Part shown: piece after piece, positions 1 to 17,493 of the stretch | Numbering within the stretch: position 1 is the first letter of the stretch | Layout of the letters: each line of letters begins with the position of its first letter | Assembly (NCBI GenBank): GCA_039545295.1 | Contig: BCIK01000005.1 | Location: forward strand, 717,142-781,141 | Source of the DNA: Udeniomyces pyricola | Lineage: Eukaryota > Basidiomycota > Tremellomycetes > Cystofilobasidiales > Mrakiaceae | Length of the DNA stretch: 64,000 bases | Direction: 5' to 3' | Position numbers and translations under genes: made by a program | The notes under the pieces: model-generated | The model's input: the letters and a program-made list of their open reading frames with translations, nothing else | The model's database searches: none | What the model was told of the DNA's origin: nothing

Positions 1-874
1 CGACCCCGAGAACTTCCCCTTTGTAAGCAAAGAAAACAGAAGAAAGAAGCAGCACGATACTTCTTTCACCCACACGATTCATCTTGAGCACCAAGACCTG
101 GTAGACTTGGGTTTGAGAACATCAACAATCTGACACACCTCCTTCTCCTTTGTTTTGTTTGTTTGTTGCTCCCCGTTGTGCATCGCTCTTGGCGTCGATA
201 GGTCCTTCTCGGTAACAAGATTGATCAGGGAGAATCTAAGCGAGCGGTACGTTTCCATCTATCTCTGCGCCCTTTCTTTTTTCTGCTGTTATTCTTTTCT
301 TAATTGCTGACGCGTAGTCTCTGCTTTTTTCTTCTTGCCTTGGTATTTCATTCGATGCCTCGGTGTGTCATCCTCTTCTCTTTCCCCTCCTCGTCTTTTT
401 ATAAATCTCTCTTTTAGGTTTCTCAAAAGCGAGCCATGACGTGGTGCCAGGCCAAGGGCAACATTCCGTACTTTGAGACCTCTGCCAAGGAAGCCATCAA
501 CGTCGAACAGGCCTTCCAGACGATCGCCAAGAATGCCCTCCAGCAAGAAGCCGAGGTCGAGCTGTACGTTGGGGTTTTTCTTTTCTTGCTTTCGAACGAA
601 CGCACTCCCTTTCTTTTTTCCTTTTTTTTTTCTCTTCTCTGTGTGTGTGTCGTCCGTCACACGCCTTTTGTTCTGTGGGCTTTTTGGGATCGGTCAGTGG
701 CACGGGGAATAGATGATTGACTGCTTGATCCCCCTCCCCCCCTTTTTCTTTCGACGTCTCCGTCCGTCTATCATATCTTGTGCGTATGGGTCTATGCGGG
801 GTAGGTACGCGGACTACCCCGACCCGATAAGGATCGATTCCGACAACAGCCAGAACTACGGCTGCAACTGCTGA
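1..874 (+). CDS. YPT7: Rab7-family GTPase Ypt7, 3' part (5' end outside window)
   Basis: Four exons are visible: 1-22 (incomplete), 202-246, 418-563 and 805-874, with phase kept at each junction. The encoded C-terminal part reads DPENFPF, then VLLGNKID (the G4 NKxD guanine-binding motif), then [14 protein letters not shown] (the G5 SAK motif), and ends in CNC, the CxC type of double geranylgeranylation signal found in Rab7 proteins. The family controls homotypic vacuole fusion and late endosome and autophagosome delivery to the vacuole through the HOPS complex. The P-loop and switch regions lie upstream of base 1. The stop is TGA at 872-874. The assignment to Rab7 rather than another Rab rests on the DPENFPF and [13 protein letters not shown] stretches and the CxC end. 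Confidence 0.93.
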
Positions 875-1538
875 TCGATCCATCATCATCATCATCATCG
901 CGTTCGGAACGGGACGCCGGGCTTAATAGTCTGGTTCAGCCTGATTTTGAGGGAAGGGGCGGAGGGGAGGGAGGGAGGGTCCGGGGGCGAGGAGTAAGAG
1001 AGGGAGTTGGCGAACGGCCAACAGATTGAAGGATGGACATTCCCCCCTCCCCCATCCCCTTTCTTCCTTTTTTTTTCTCCTTGTTTCTAAATTCAATCGT
1101 TTTTTTTCTCTTCTCCTCCTTCTCCTTGCCTTCCTATTCTCTCTCCTCCCTCTCTCTTGTTCTCCTTTCGTTTCCTTTTTTTCTTTTTCTTTCTCTCCCC
1201 CGATATTATCATTAATACACGGGCCGCTTCGCAATCATATGCATGCAGGCCAGTCCTTTTATAACGTCACTTGCATGCATGTCTATGGTCAACTGATCAT
1301 CGATAAGAAAAAAAAAAAAAAAAAGGGCAAGGCCTCCAGAGGTGGAAGAAGAATGGAAAGAACAAAACAAAACAAAATGAAAGGGAGAGGTGGTGGGTGG
1401 ACAAGAGAAGAAAGAAGGGATATATATCTCTTTTCCTCCTCCCTTCCCCCTTGACCTCCTTCAGAGGAGCCCTACGTACATCGACGTCCCCCTACACTTC
1501 CCTTTCTCCCTCCCCCCCTTCCCCCCTCTCCTTTCTCA
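875..1538. other. Convergent intergenic region between YPT7 and RPB1
   Basis: No gene is seen in these 664 bases. They hold a (CAT)6 run just after the YPT7 stop (881-899), a long C/T-rich tract at about 1040-1200 and an A17 run at 1308-1324. Short open frames here are products of the pyrimidine-rich sequence. Both 3' UTRs must lie here. Confidence 0.7.
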
Positions 1539-8956
<7,418 letters not shown>

Positions 8957-9779
8957 GATGATGGGTGGAGGGTGGACAAAGGACGCGGGGGGAGATGATG
9001 AATCGGCAGAGGAGTCTTCGAGTGGCGGAGCGGACGAAAGGACGCGTGGTTTAGGTTGAGCGATGAGTGAGGGTTTTGTTTATGGACGATGTTTTTTTGT
9101 TTTGTTTTGTTGTGTGAAGTGGACGATGGGATTAAGACGAGATATGAGGCGAGCGAGAAGATACAGGGGCAGGGAGCGAGACCGGAAACGCAGGCAAAGG
9201 AAGAGAGGAGAAGAAGAAGGGTGGGTGGTTGGTGAATGGAAGACGAAGGTGGACCTGAGCTGAAGGTGCGTTTGGTGTGGTGTCTCTTTCTCTCTTTGAC
9301 TCGGGAAGGGGATAGAGAGAGAAAGGGGTGTGAAAAGAGGAAGGATCAAATGAAGATCTTGCTCTGAGGGGAGGCGACGATGGAGCGACGTATGGACGTC
9401 TAGCTGAGGGAGGGGGAGGGAGGGGGATGGCAGATCGAAGGAGTCGGTCGAAGGGGTCGAAGGGTTCTCGCTTGATGAATGATGATGCATCATGATGCAC
9501 GATGATCGTGCGCGATGATCCAACTCGTGCGAGACCTAGTAGTACCCAACGCACCAACTGTCGGATGTCCATGTCGACGAGGCGACCTCTGCTGGATCTC
9601 ATCATCATCATCATCATCTGCCTCATTCATTATAACAGTCCTCATCCTCATCAACCTTCCCATATATATATATATTATATAACACCCCATCATCCCTCTC
9701 CCAGTCCCACACTACTCTCAGCCCCCATCACTGTCCTAAATCCACCTCCACACACACACACACATCTCCTTCCCCCTTC
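8957..9779. promoter_or_regulatory. Shared upstream region of RPB1 (-) and VPS27 (+)
   Basis: The two genes start 823 bases apart and are transcribed away from each other. The region has a (TA)-rich tract at about 9662-9680, some 100 bases before the VPS27 start, that could act as a TATA element, a (CAT)n run near 9600-9618 and an (AC)n run near 9751-9764. No conserved coding frame is seen. Promoter function is inferred from position only. Confidence 0.5.
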
Positions 9780-12700
9780 ATGTCATCCTGGATCTGGCCA
9801 GCGAGCCCGTTCGACCTCCTTGTCGGTATGTCTGTCCATCACCACCTCTCATCGCCTCCATCCACCACCACCATCATCATCCCTACCATCCACAGCTTGC
9901 CCCTCAGTCCCAAGCCCTCCCAGCACTCAAACCAGCTTCACTCATATCCCATCCCATCGCTTGTCTCACTCGATACCACAGACAAGGCCACCTCGCCGCT
10001 TCTTCCTATCGGGAGCCAGGACATTGCCACCTCGCTCGAGGTCACCGATCAGATCCGGGCAAAGTCCGTCCCGCCAAAGACCGCCGTCACGAGCCTCAGA
10101 CGCAAGCTCAACGACAAGAATCCCAATGTTCAGCTTCTAGGTCTTGGTGTGAGTCCACAACATAAGGCCTGATTCTCCGCCCATTCAGGCCCACAGACGG
10201 GTCATGATCTCCCCTGCATCGCCGCGTCTTCCTCTCGCACGCAGCAGCAGCATCAGGCGAGGGCCCGGCCAGACGGGGGCCATCTCGCCATTGATTCTGC
10301 CGTCTCGCTTCGTGTCTCCCTTACGCACGGTCTGACACGGCGATGCCTTTCAAATATCTCTACAGCTGCTAGATCTTTGCATAAAGAACGGAGGCGATCA
10401 TTTCCTTGCCGAAGTTGCTTCGCGAGACTTTGTCGATCTTCTTGCTTCCCTTCTCCGCCATCAGGTCCGTCGCAATCTCTACCTATCTCTGCTTTTCGCC
10501 GTCGCTGCTTTGATATCGCGTCCATCGGCTGCTCCCATCTCACACAACCGAACATACCTTTCACCTAGACCACCAATCACGATGTCAAACGGCTTGGCCT
10601 TGAAAAGTTCCAAGAGTGGGCCCTTAGCTTTCGCAGCAAGCCGGAGCTCAGCTATCTCCACGACGTCTACAGCACCATGAAGCATGAGGGTAAGTCTTTT
10701 CTCCTTCGATCTCCATCTCTCACATAACGAATCAGTCCTTGCTGTCTGCCTTTGGATTGACGATGCGTTCTTTCTCCAGGCATTCATTTTCCACCGCCCC
10801 CAATGACCCTCTCTGCCGCTCTTATATCCACGACAACCGCCCCGGCTTGGATTGACTCGGAGGTCTGCCTGAGATGTCGCACCGCGTTCTCATTCACAAA
10901 CCGCAAACACCACTGCCGCAACTGTGGCAAAGTGTTTGATCAGCAATGCTCAAGCCATTCGATGACGCTTCCGCATTTTGGCATCACTGACGAGGTTCGG
11001 GTGTGTGATGGCTGCTGGACCAAAGGCAAGACGGGTGCTGCGTCCGGTTCAAAGTGCGTCTTAAAGCTTCACGAGCGACAAGATGAGCCGACTCGAATCT
11101 GATCACTGTTGGTTTATCTGGTTGCTTCCATCTTTAACTCGCAGATCGCTGGTACCCCCTCCAACCGTTCCGTCAAAATCCATGAACCCCGACTCAGATC
11201 TCGCCAGAGCCATCGCCCTTTCACTGGCGGAGTCCAAAGCTTCGTCTGGTTCGTCTCGTCCAGGTTTTGTCCCTGCCTCGGGCTCTGAACCTCCTATTAA
11301 AGGGTCCAACAAGACTGGACGCAAAACTGAGGGCATCGATCGTGGAGAGGAGGAGGAGGATGAGGATTTGAGGGCTGCTATCGAGGCGAGTTTAGCTGAG
11401 ATGAGGGACGCCCCTAGCGCACCTGACGGCTTACCGGGACCTGATGATCGAGAAGGAACTGTAAGCTTGCGTCCGTCCTGCCTGGTGAGATGCTGATAGG
11501 AACCTCCAGCGGCTGATACATCGCATTTATCCACCTCGGTCTCATTCTCTTGTCGTCCGGTGCAACGAGCAGTATGTTAACCCCGTCGACCTGACGCCTC
11601 GAGAGACGGATGCTATCCTCACGTTCTCGCAAACCATTGAGCAAGCTGCTCGTCAGGGGGATACAAATCTCGGTCGATACCCGCACGCTCACGAGCTCTA
11701 CGCCAACGCGCATGGCTTGCGGGGTAAAGTCTACGAGGGAATCCATCAAGCTGGTCGCAAAGAACGTGAGTTTACGCAAGTTGGCTTGGTAAAGTTTGTC
11801 GTTGGCGATAACTGAACATCCCATTGTCCATTGTTCCTCCTGCTTGTCGATTCGGTTTAGACGCCCTCAATGATATGCAGGCCAAGCTTACCTCGGCCGT
11901 GAAGCTTTACGATCAACTCTTGACCGAACAGCAAAATCACTCTGAACGGCAACGACAGCTTCAACAGCAACCACAATACCAACCTTATCCTTTGCAGCCA
12001 TCTTACGGCGGCTACCCAGGATATGGTCAGCAGCCGCCTTACCCACCTCATCACCCTTACGCCAATGTTCCTTATGGTCAGCAGCCTGTTGCGGCCCCTC
12101 AGGCCCCTTACCCACCTTTTGGGTACCCCCAACAAGCGCCCTCCAATCCGGCTTCGACCGCTGCTTCATCGATCTACCCGTCCCTCACAGTCTCGCCGCA
12201 TCCTCCACATGCATTAAACGGTGGCGGCTACGCCAACGGACCGCATATTCATCCATTCGCGTGGGGAGGACCTGTTCCTCAACATCCGTCTGAACCGCCA
12301 TCCTCTCAGCAACAGCCACAGCCACATCAGCAACCGGAAGCATCACCTTACGTCTGGGACCCGCATCGAAACGCCTGGGTCCTGCCTTCTGCTTTGGAGC
12401 CATCGCTTCACCAACATCTACCTCCTTCCCAACAGCAACCGCATTATCAGCAGCCATTCCAACCACAAGGAGATGCGCCTCCTCTTCCCCCATCTTCCCA
12501 CCCGGCGCCCTCTTCCCCTACGCAACAAACGGCATCGGCACCCCCGATGATTTCACCTTCGCCCTCCCTTAACCCCCACGCGCAACCGTGGACACCTACA
12601 GAGGTAGGCAGGGGTACGGATTTTAACCATGTCTCTGGATCTTCGTACCCCCAACAGCAAGAATCACCACAACAGCCCCAGCAGAGAGAATATCAACCTT

Positions 12701-13038
12701 CTGCTCCGGCCCCTTCGAGCCCTTCTATGACTTTCACTTCGCATCCATCGCATCAGTTGGGATCAGAGCCTTCCATGGCGTCGTATCCTTACCATCAGCA
12801 ACTACAACCACAACAACAGCAACAGCAGCCGTACCCACAGCCATTGCCATCAGCAGCAGGAGCAGAAACAGGAGCACCGATTTCACTTGAGTCGCAAGGG
12901 GGACATCGGGCGTTTCCGAACGCACCCACGTTTACGCAGCCGATGACGTTCCCATCTGTCCCGGTAGATCAGCCGAATGAGCGAGAAGGGAAGAAGGTGG
13001 AGGTGGTAGAGGAGGAGGAGTTGTTGATTGCGCTTTGA
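9780..13038 (+). CDS. VPS27: ESCRT-0 subunit Vps27/HRS
   Basis: Eight exons: 9780-9825, 9982-10148, 10366-10464, 10569-10689, 10780-11053, 11145-11460, 11573-11765, 11861-13038; about 797 residues. The exon 7 acceptor could instead be at 11509, adding 21 codons in frame. Order of parts: a VHS domain (about 5-150), a FYVE zinc finger (about 168-225, with [13 protein letters not shown] and RVCDGC) that binds endosomal PI3P, two ubiquitin-interacting motifs (about 253-266 and 307-321), a helical region that should pair with Hse1, and a long Gln/Pro-rich tail. The tail and the linker after the second UIM each carry PSAP, the type of motif that recruits Vps23/TSG101, and the protein ends in EELLIAL, which resembles a clathrin box. 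The role is sorting of ubiquitinated cargo into multivesicular bodies. The domain set and order match HRS/Vps27 closely. Confidence 0.95.
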
Positions 13039-13805
13039 ATGAACTTGGGTGGGGATCGAAGATGTTGAATTGATTTTTTCTTTCTTTTCTTTTTATAAAA
13101 AATTAAATAGAACAAAGGGATTGGGAGAACGTGGGTAGGAACTGATCACTCGTCGGGTTTGGGAAGGAAAGGGAAGAAGGGACGTGAAGGAAGGAGATTG
13201 GTGGGAGAAGATTTATGTATAGGAGTTCAAAATTGTTCCTTATGGTGGATCACGTATCATCCGAGAGAAGTGGGAATTCAATCGTGGAGTCGAAGAGAGC
13301 TGGACATGAACGAAAGAAAGAAAGAAAGAAATCATCTGAGATTTGCACGGTAGAATAGACTTTTTTTTTTTTTTTCGCTTCGTCTGGGTTTTCATTGAGG
13401 AAATTCTTCATGAAAAGCGGAGAAAGAAACAGACAAATGATCTTTCCGCGTCCTTCGTTTCCACAGCGTTATCTCTGATCATAATGGCTTCGTTACCCAG
13501 TCAACGCAGCGACCCGATCCGGTAATCTCTCTCAACATGACGCGGATGAACCCTGAACAACCTATCCATATATGATAATAATGATAATAATAATGAAACC
13601 AACTTGTCCCCCCCCCCCCCCAACTTGGCTCAACTCATGACTGACCATCCCTCCCTTTTCAACTTCCCCTCTCAACACCAATGTACTGGTAGCTCCCTTG
13701 ATCGTATCCAAAAGACTCTCTCACCATTCTCTCTTATCTCTCCCACCACAACTCAACCTTTCCCTCTCTCCCCTCAACGAACCACCCAACCCAACCCAAA
13801 CCCCT
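13039..13805. other. Convergent intergenic region VPS27 / septin
   Basis: These 767 bases hold the 3' ends of two converging genes. Visible are T-runs (about 13360-13376), a TAA/TGA-rich AT segment (13570-13600), a C15 run at about 13607-13621 and C/T-rich DNA. No gene is supported. Confidence 0.65.
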
Positions 13806-16800
13806 TTAGTATTCTCCCATTCCACTCCCACTCCCACTCCCTTGCATCGCCAATCGACTCTCCAACAACCTCAAACTCTCCTCTTTAGCGACCAATTCAT
13901 GCCTCCTCTCCGCAATCTCCCTCTGAACCCTCAACTCGACCTCGCGCAATTTTTCTTCCTCTTTGCGCAGTTGCTCCTCTTTGAGCCGGTGCGAGGTCGA
14001 GGTGAGGGACTCGGCGGGGAGAATGGTCGAGTCTCGGTTCGTTCCGTTGGAAGGAGAGGATTTCGAGAGCTTTTCGGTTCGGCTGGAGGCGTTTGAACGA
14101 ATGATGGTGATGGGTCAAAAGAAGAAACCCCCCCCCCCCCCCAAGTGGAAAAGCGAATTCATCAGAGACCAAGCCAAACAAAAAAGAGAGAAAAAAAGAG
14201 AAAGATGAGAGAAAGGGAGGCGTACTAGTTTTCGTAAAGGAAATCATGAGTGATCTCTTTGAGATCCGTCAAATGAGACCTACATGATCGAATGATGGGT
14301 TCAAAAAAAAAAAAATCGAACGAACGAAAAAACGTAGACCATGTCGACGTGTCAGTTCGAATCCAAACCATACCCTTTCATCGATCTCTCTCCTCCGTTT
14401 GGATGGTGGATTACTTATGAGATTAGGACGGGGGGAGAGAGAACAAGGTTGGGTGTAAAAGGAGGCCTGGCGGAACGTCAAGACGGACGTACCCGAGCAA
14501 AGCCCCTCGGAGCGCACTGAAATCCGAGTGCTTGGGGTTATCGACTTCAACGAGACCCCAGGGGTATCTGTCCATACACGGAGAAAGCGAAGGGAAACAA
14601 AAAATCGAGAGCGGAATCAGTACGTTCGGATTTTTGGGGTAGGTGAGGGTATGTGATAAGGAGATCAGAGGATGATAGGGATGGGAGCAACAAAGAAGGG
14701 GGGGGGGTGTAACTGACCTTCGGACTCGGACAGGCTCGTCATCAATCATGATCTCTTCTTCAGAACCGACAATGGCGAAAGGAAGAAGTGCCTAAAAAAG
14801 ACATTGGAAGCGACAGGAATGTGGAGATATCAGGAGAACATCAGGATGCGTAATGATGCAAGGGAAGGAGGCAAGCAATCACGGAAGAAAGAAACAAGGT
14901 GGAAACTAACTCTGAGTTCGCCGTTTTCCAGAATAGCTAAGGTAAAGGAATAGCAGATGATTGGAATGGTAATGACAAGTGAGACGGTAACGAGAGGTAG
15001 AGTTCAAGGGTCAGTATCAACTATGGGGAGACAAGATGTGGTATCATCGCTCTTGAAAAAAAAAGAAAATGATGGAGCAGAGCGAGAGACAGTCCGACTC
15101 ACTTTCCTCGTCGTCCTCTTCAACATCATACTGCAGCATTAAAGACCAAAGACACCGTCAAGAACATCGTAAGCCTTTCTTGACTAGCACGAGAAGGGTG
15201 GTACCAAACCCGGTGACATCACCCCCAAACCATCGCCCTCTCTATCACCATTCCCCTCTTTCCCAAAACAAAAAGCAAGACACTCACGGGGAAGTTGTAG
15301 ACCGGAATACCATAATATTCAATGTCCTCCATGATGCGCTTCTTGAAGTCTCGAAGCTCGCTCGGCGTGAGGGTATCAGATTTGCCGACGACAGGGATGA
15401 CGTTGACTCGGGCCGAAAGGCGACGCATGAGTTCGATGTCAAGCTCGCGAAGCGCGTGGCCAGTGGGAGGGATGAAGCTGATTTTTACAAACAAACACAC
15501 ACACACAAAAAAAAAAAAAGAAGCTTGAGTTAGAAGAGGCTGATTTTGGAAGTGATGGTGATTTGCAGATTGTAGCTTAAGGGGCTTACTAGATGAGTGC
15601 GTGGACACTTTGGGTGTAAAGACGCCAGGAAAGATAAACACGGAAGAACGGCAAGTCGTTTAACGATCAGCTCCATTGTTCTTCACCAAAAACTGCATCG
15701 TCCATATTTCTAGCGAATTGGACTCGGGTTCGTGTCATGTTAAAACAAGCATTGAAGGAACATGACAGAGAGATACACGGACCGGTTATCCCTGAACCTC
15801 GGGTTCCTCTTGATCCTGCTCTCTTCGGCGAGGATATCGTCATACTGTCGCTCGAGGTAGCCGAGAATCTCACCAAAGCTGGCACAGTCAGGTGAGTATG
15901 TACAGTGAGGCTGGTCAGCCAAATTGATGATCACACACATGCAAAGCGGTAGAGAGAAAGAAAGGAAGAGGGATCGGGAAGGGGGGGGAGGGAACTCACC
16001 AAGGCTCGTTATCGATGAGATCTCCAAAGCCAGGAGTGTCGACAACGGTCAACGCAATTCGGACTGTCACCATACAAACAGCGACAGGTTTACACCAATT
16101 CCAAGTGGTTAGTCAGGAGCCAGTGTAACGTGGAGGTTTCACAGGGACGACAAAGGGGTTGAAGACTCACCTCCATCTTCCTCCAACTCTGATGCATCCA
16201 ACACACGCGTCAGACCGACCAAAAATCCATCGTCAGCACCCTCTTTCTCTCAGCCGATGCACGTCCATCTACGTGTCTCGTGTGAGGTTAGTTATCGGGC
16301 GACGCACCGACGTTGTATGGCTTGAGCTTGATAGGCTCCTCGATATGGGCCAGTTCGGGAGACGGGATCGCTTTGTGTTCGAGAACAGAAGATTCGCAGA
16401 GGGTGTTGCAGAAGGTTGTACGGCCGGTACCAGACGAGCTGATTGGGAGGGAGCAATGGACGTGAGGAAGGAAAGGAAGGGGAAAAGGGGGATGGGTTTT
16501 GGATAGGAAGGACAGAGAGGCGATGCAGATGAGTTTGGCGGGAAGGAAGGGAGCGGATAGACGCGGGAGAAAGGGAAGAGAGATGGAAAGGGAAATGGAC
16601 GCGTGAGATGCAAGACAGAGAGCGGCACGATGAGATGAGAGGTGACGGGATAAAGGGAGCACAGATATGTTCATGCTTACCCGACAAGCATGATGGTGAA
16701 CTGGCATGGGATAGATTGTGGGAGAGCAACAGTGGAGCGAGATGAACGGGAAGCAAGGGTTCAAGGCGCACACTGAGGTGAGCGAGTGTTGATGGAAACC

Positions 16801-16898
16801 AAGGGACGTGAAGCGAATAGGAGAAGGACTCGTACGGTGACGCCCTTCTTGACGTTCTTTCTGCCTCTGGCAGCCATATTGGATCGGATGGTGGACAT
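13806..16898 (-). CDS. CDC11: CDC11-type septin
   Basis: Fourteen exons in transcript order: 16836-16898, 16681-16700, 16308-16438, 16171-16188, 16000-16063, 15783-15878, 15590-15607, 15288-15477, 15103-15130, 14911-14936, 14718-14791, 14493-14567, 14226-14279, 13806-14082; phase is kept throughout, giving 377 residues. Septins polymerise into filaments at the bud neck and septum. Seen: a basic stretch RGRKNVKKG before the GTPase domain, P-loop GSSGTGRTT (28-36), G3 DTPGFGD (86-92), G4 GKSD (168-171), the septin unique element (WGLVEVDN, then HSDF), and a Glu/Arg-rich coiled-coil tail ending in a Gly/Ser run. The P-loop Lys is replaced by Arg, as in the Cdc11/AspA group, which is the main reason for this subgroup call. 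Two exons are only 18 bases and one 20 bases. A 24-base tandem repeat lies 205-325 bases upstream. Confidence 0.85.
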
Positions 16899-17082
16899 GG
16901 CGAGATGTGTATGTTCGTGAGTGGGATGAAAACGCGTGGGATGGGGGAGATACTGGAGCGGAAGGAGCCCAGACTAGTGGCGGTGATGGTTTCTGGAGAG
17001 AGGCGGCGCGACTGATGTGTGTGTGTGCTGTTGTTTGGTTCTTGAATTGCCCTGATGAGATGCAATGAGATGCTTGTGAGAT

Positions 17083-17102
17083 ATTTATGTATATATATAT
17101 AT
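17083..17102. repeat. AT-rich (TA)n tract before the 24-base repeats
   Basis: A short TATA-rich tract directly before the tandem array; a second (TA)n tract lies at about 17311-17330. Both are in the upstream region of the septin gene. Confidence 0.6.
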
Positions 17103-17222
17103 ACAAGTTATTTATCATGATCATACACAAGTTATTTATCATGATCATACACAAGTTATTTATCATGATCATACACAAGTTATTTATCATGATTATATAC
17201 AAGGTATTTATCATGATTATAT
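17103..17222. repeat. Five-copy 24-base tandem repeat
   Basis: Five consecutive 24-base units start at 17103, 17127, 17151, 17175 and 17199. The first three are identical; the last two differ at the 3' end (CATAC to TATAT) and one has an extra G change. Each perfect unit contains the 8-base palindrome ATGATCAT. The array lies between the septin start codon (16898, minus strand) and the 3' end of the MFAP1-like gene, so it is in the septin upstream region. The period is a multiple of three, so the array also gives a meaningless repeated open frame. Confidence 0.9.
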
Positions 17223-17493
17223 ATCCATTGCTTTCACAACGATCCATCAACAACATCATGTGCATTGGCAAAATGAGAACTACAGTAGTCTTTCTGTCGT
17301 CTCAGTCACTCATATATATATATATATATACGGCATGACAGAGAATTCATAATTGGTCTTTATAACGTCTAGTCCTGGTATGGTTTATATCATCCTCACG
17401 TACTAGTCACGCCTCACGCATGAATACCCATATTACGTACTCATGATATCTACTGATCACTACATCACATCATATCACATCAATCTCTCGTCG

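Noticed and set aside
17103..17222. Possible CRISPR array
   Set aside because: Units are contiguous with no unique spacers, and this is eukaryotic nuclear DNA.
16288..17271. 327-codon minus-strand frame overlapping the septin 5' exons
   Set aside because: It crosses septin introns and the tandem repeat; the septin exons use another frame with conserved motifs.
17087..17338. Repeated KLFIMIIH-type open frame
   Set aside because: It arises only because the 24-base tandem repeat is a multiple of three without stops.
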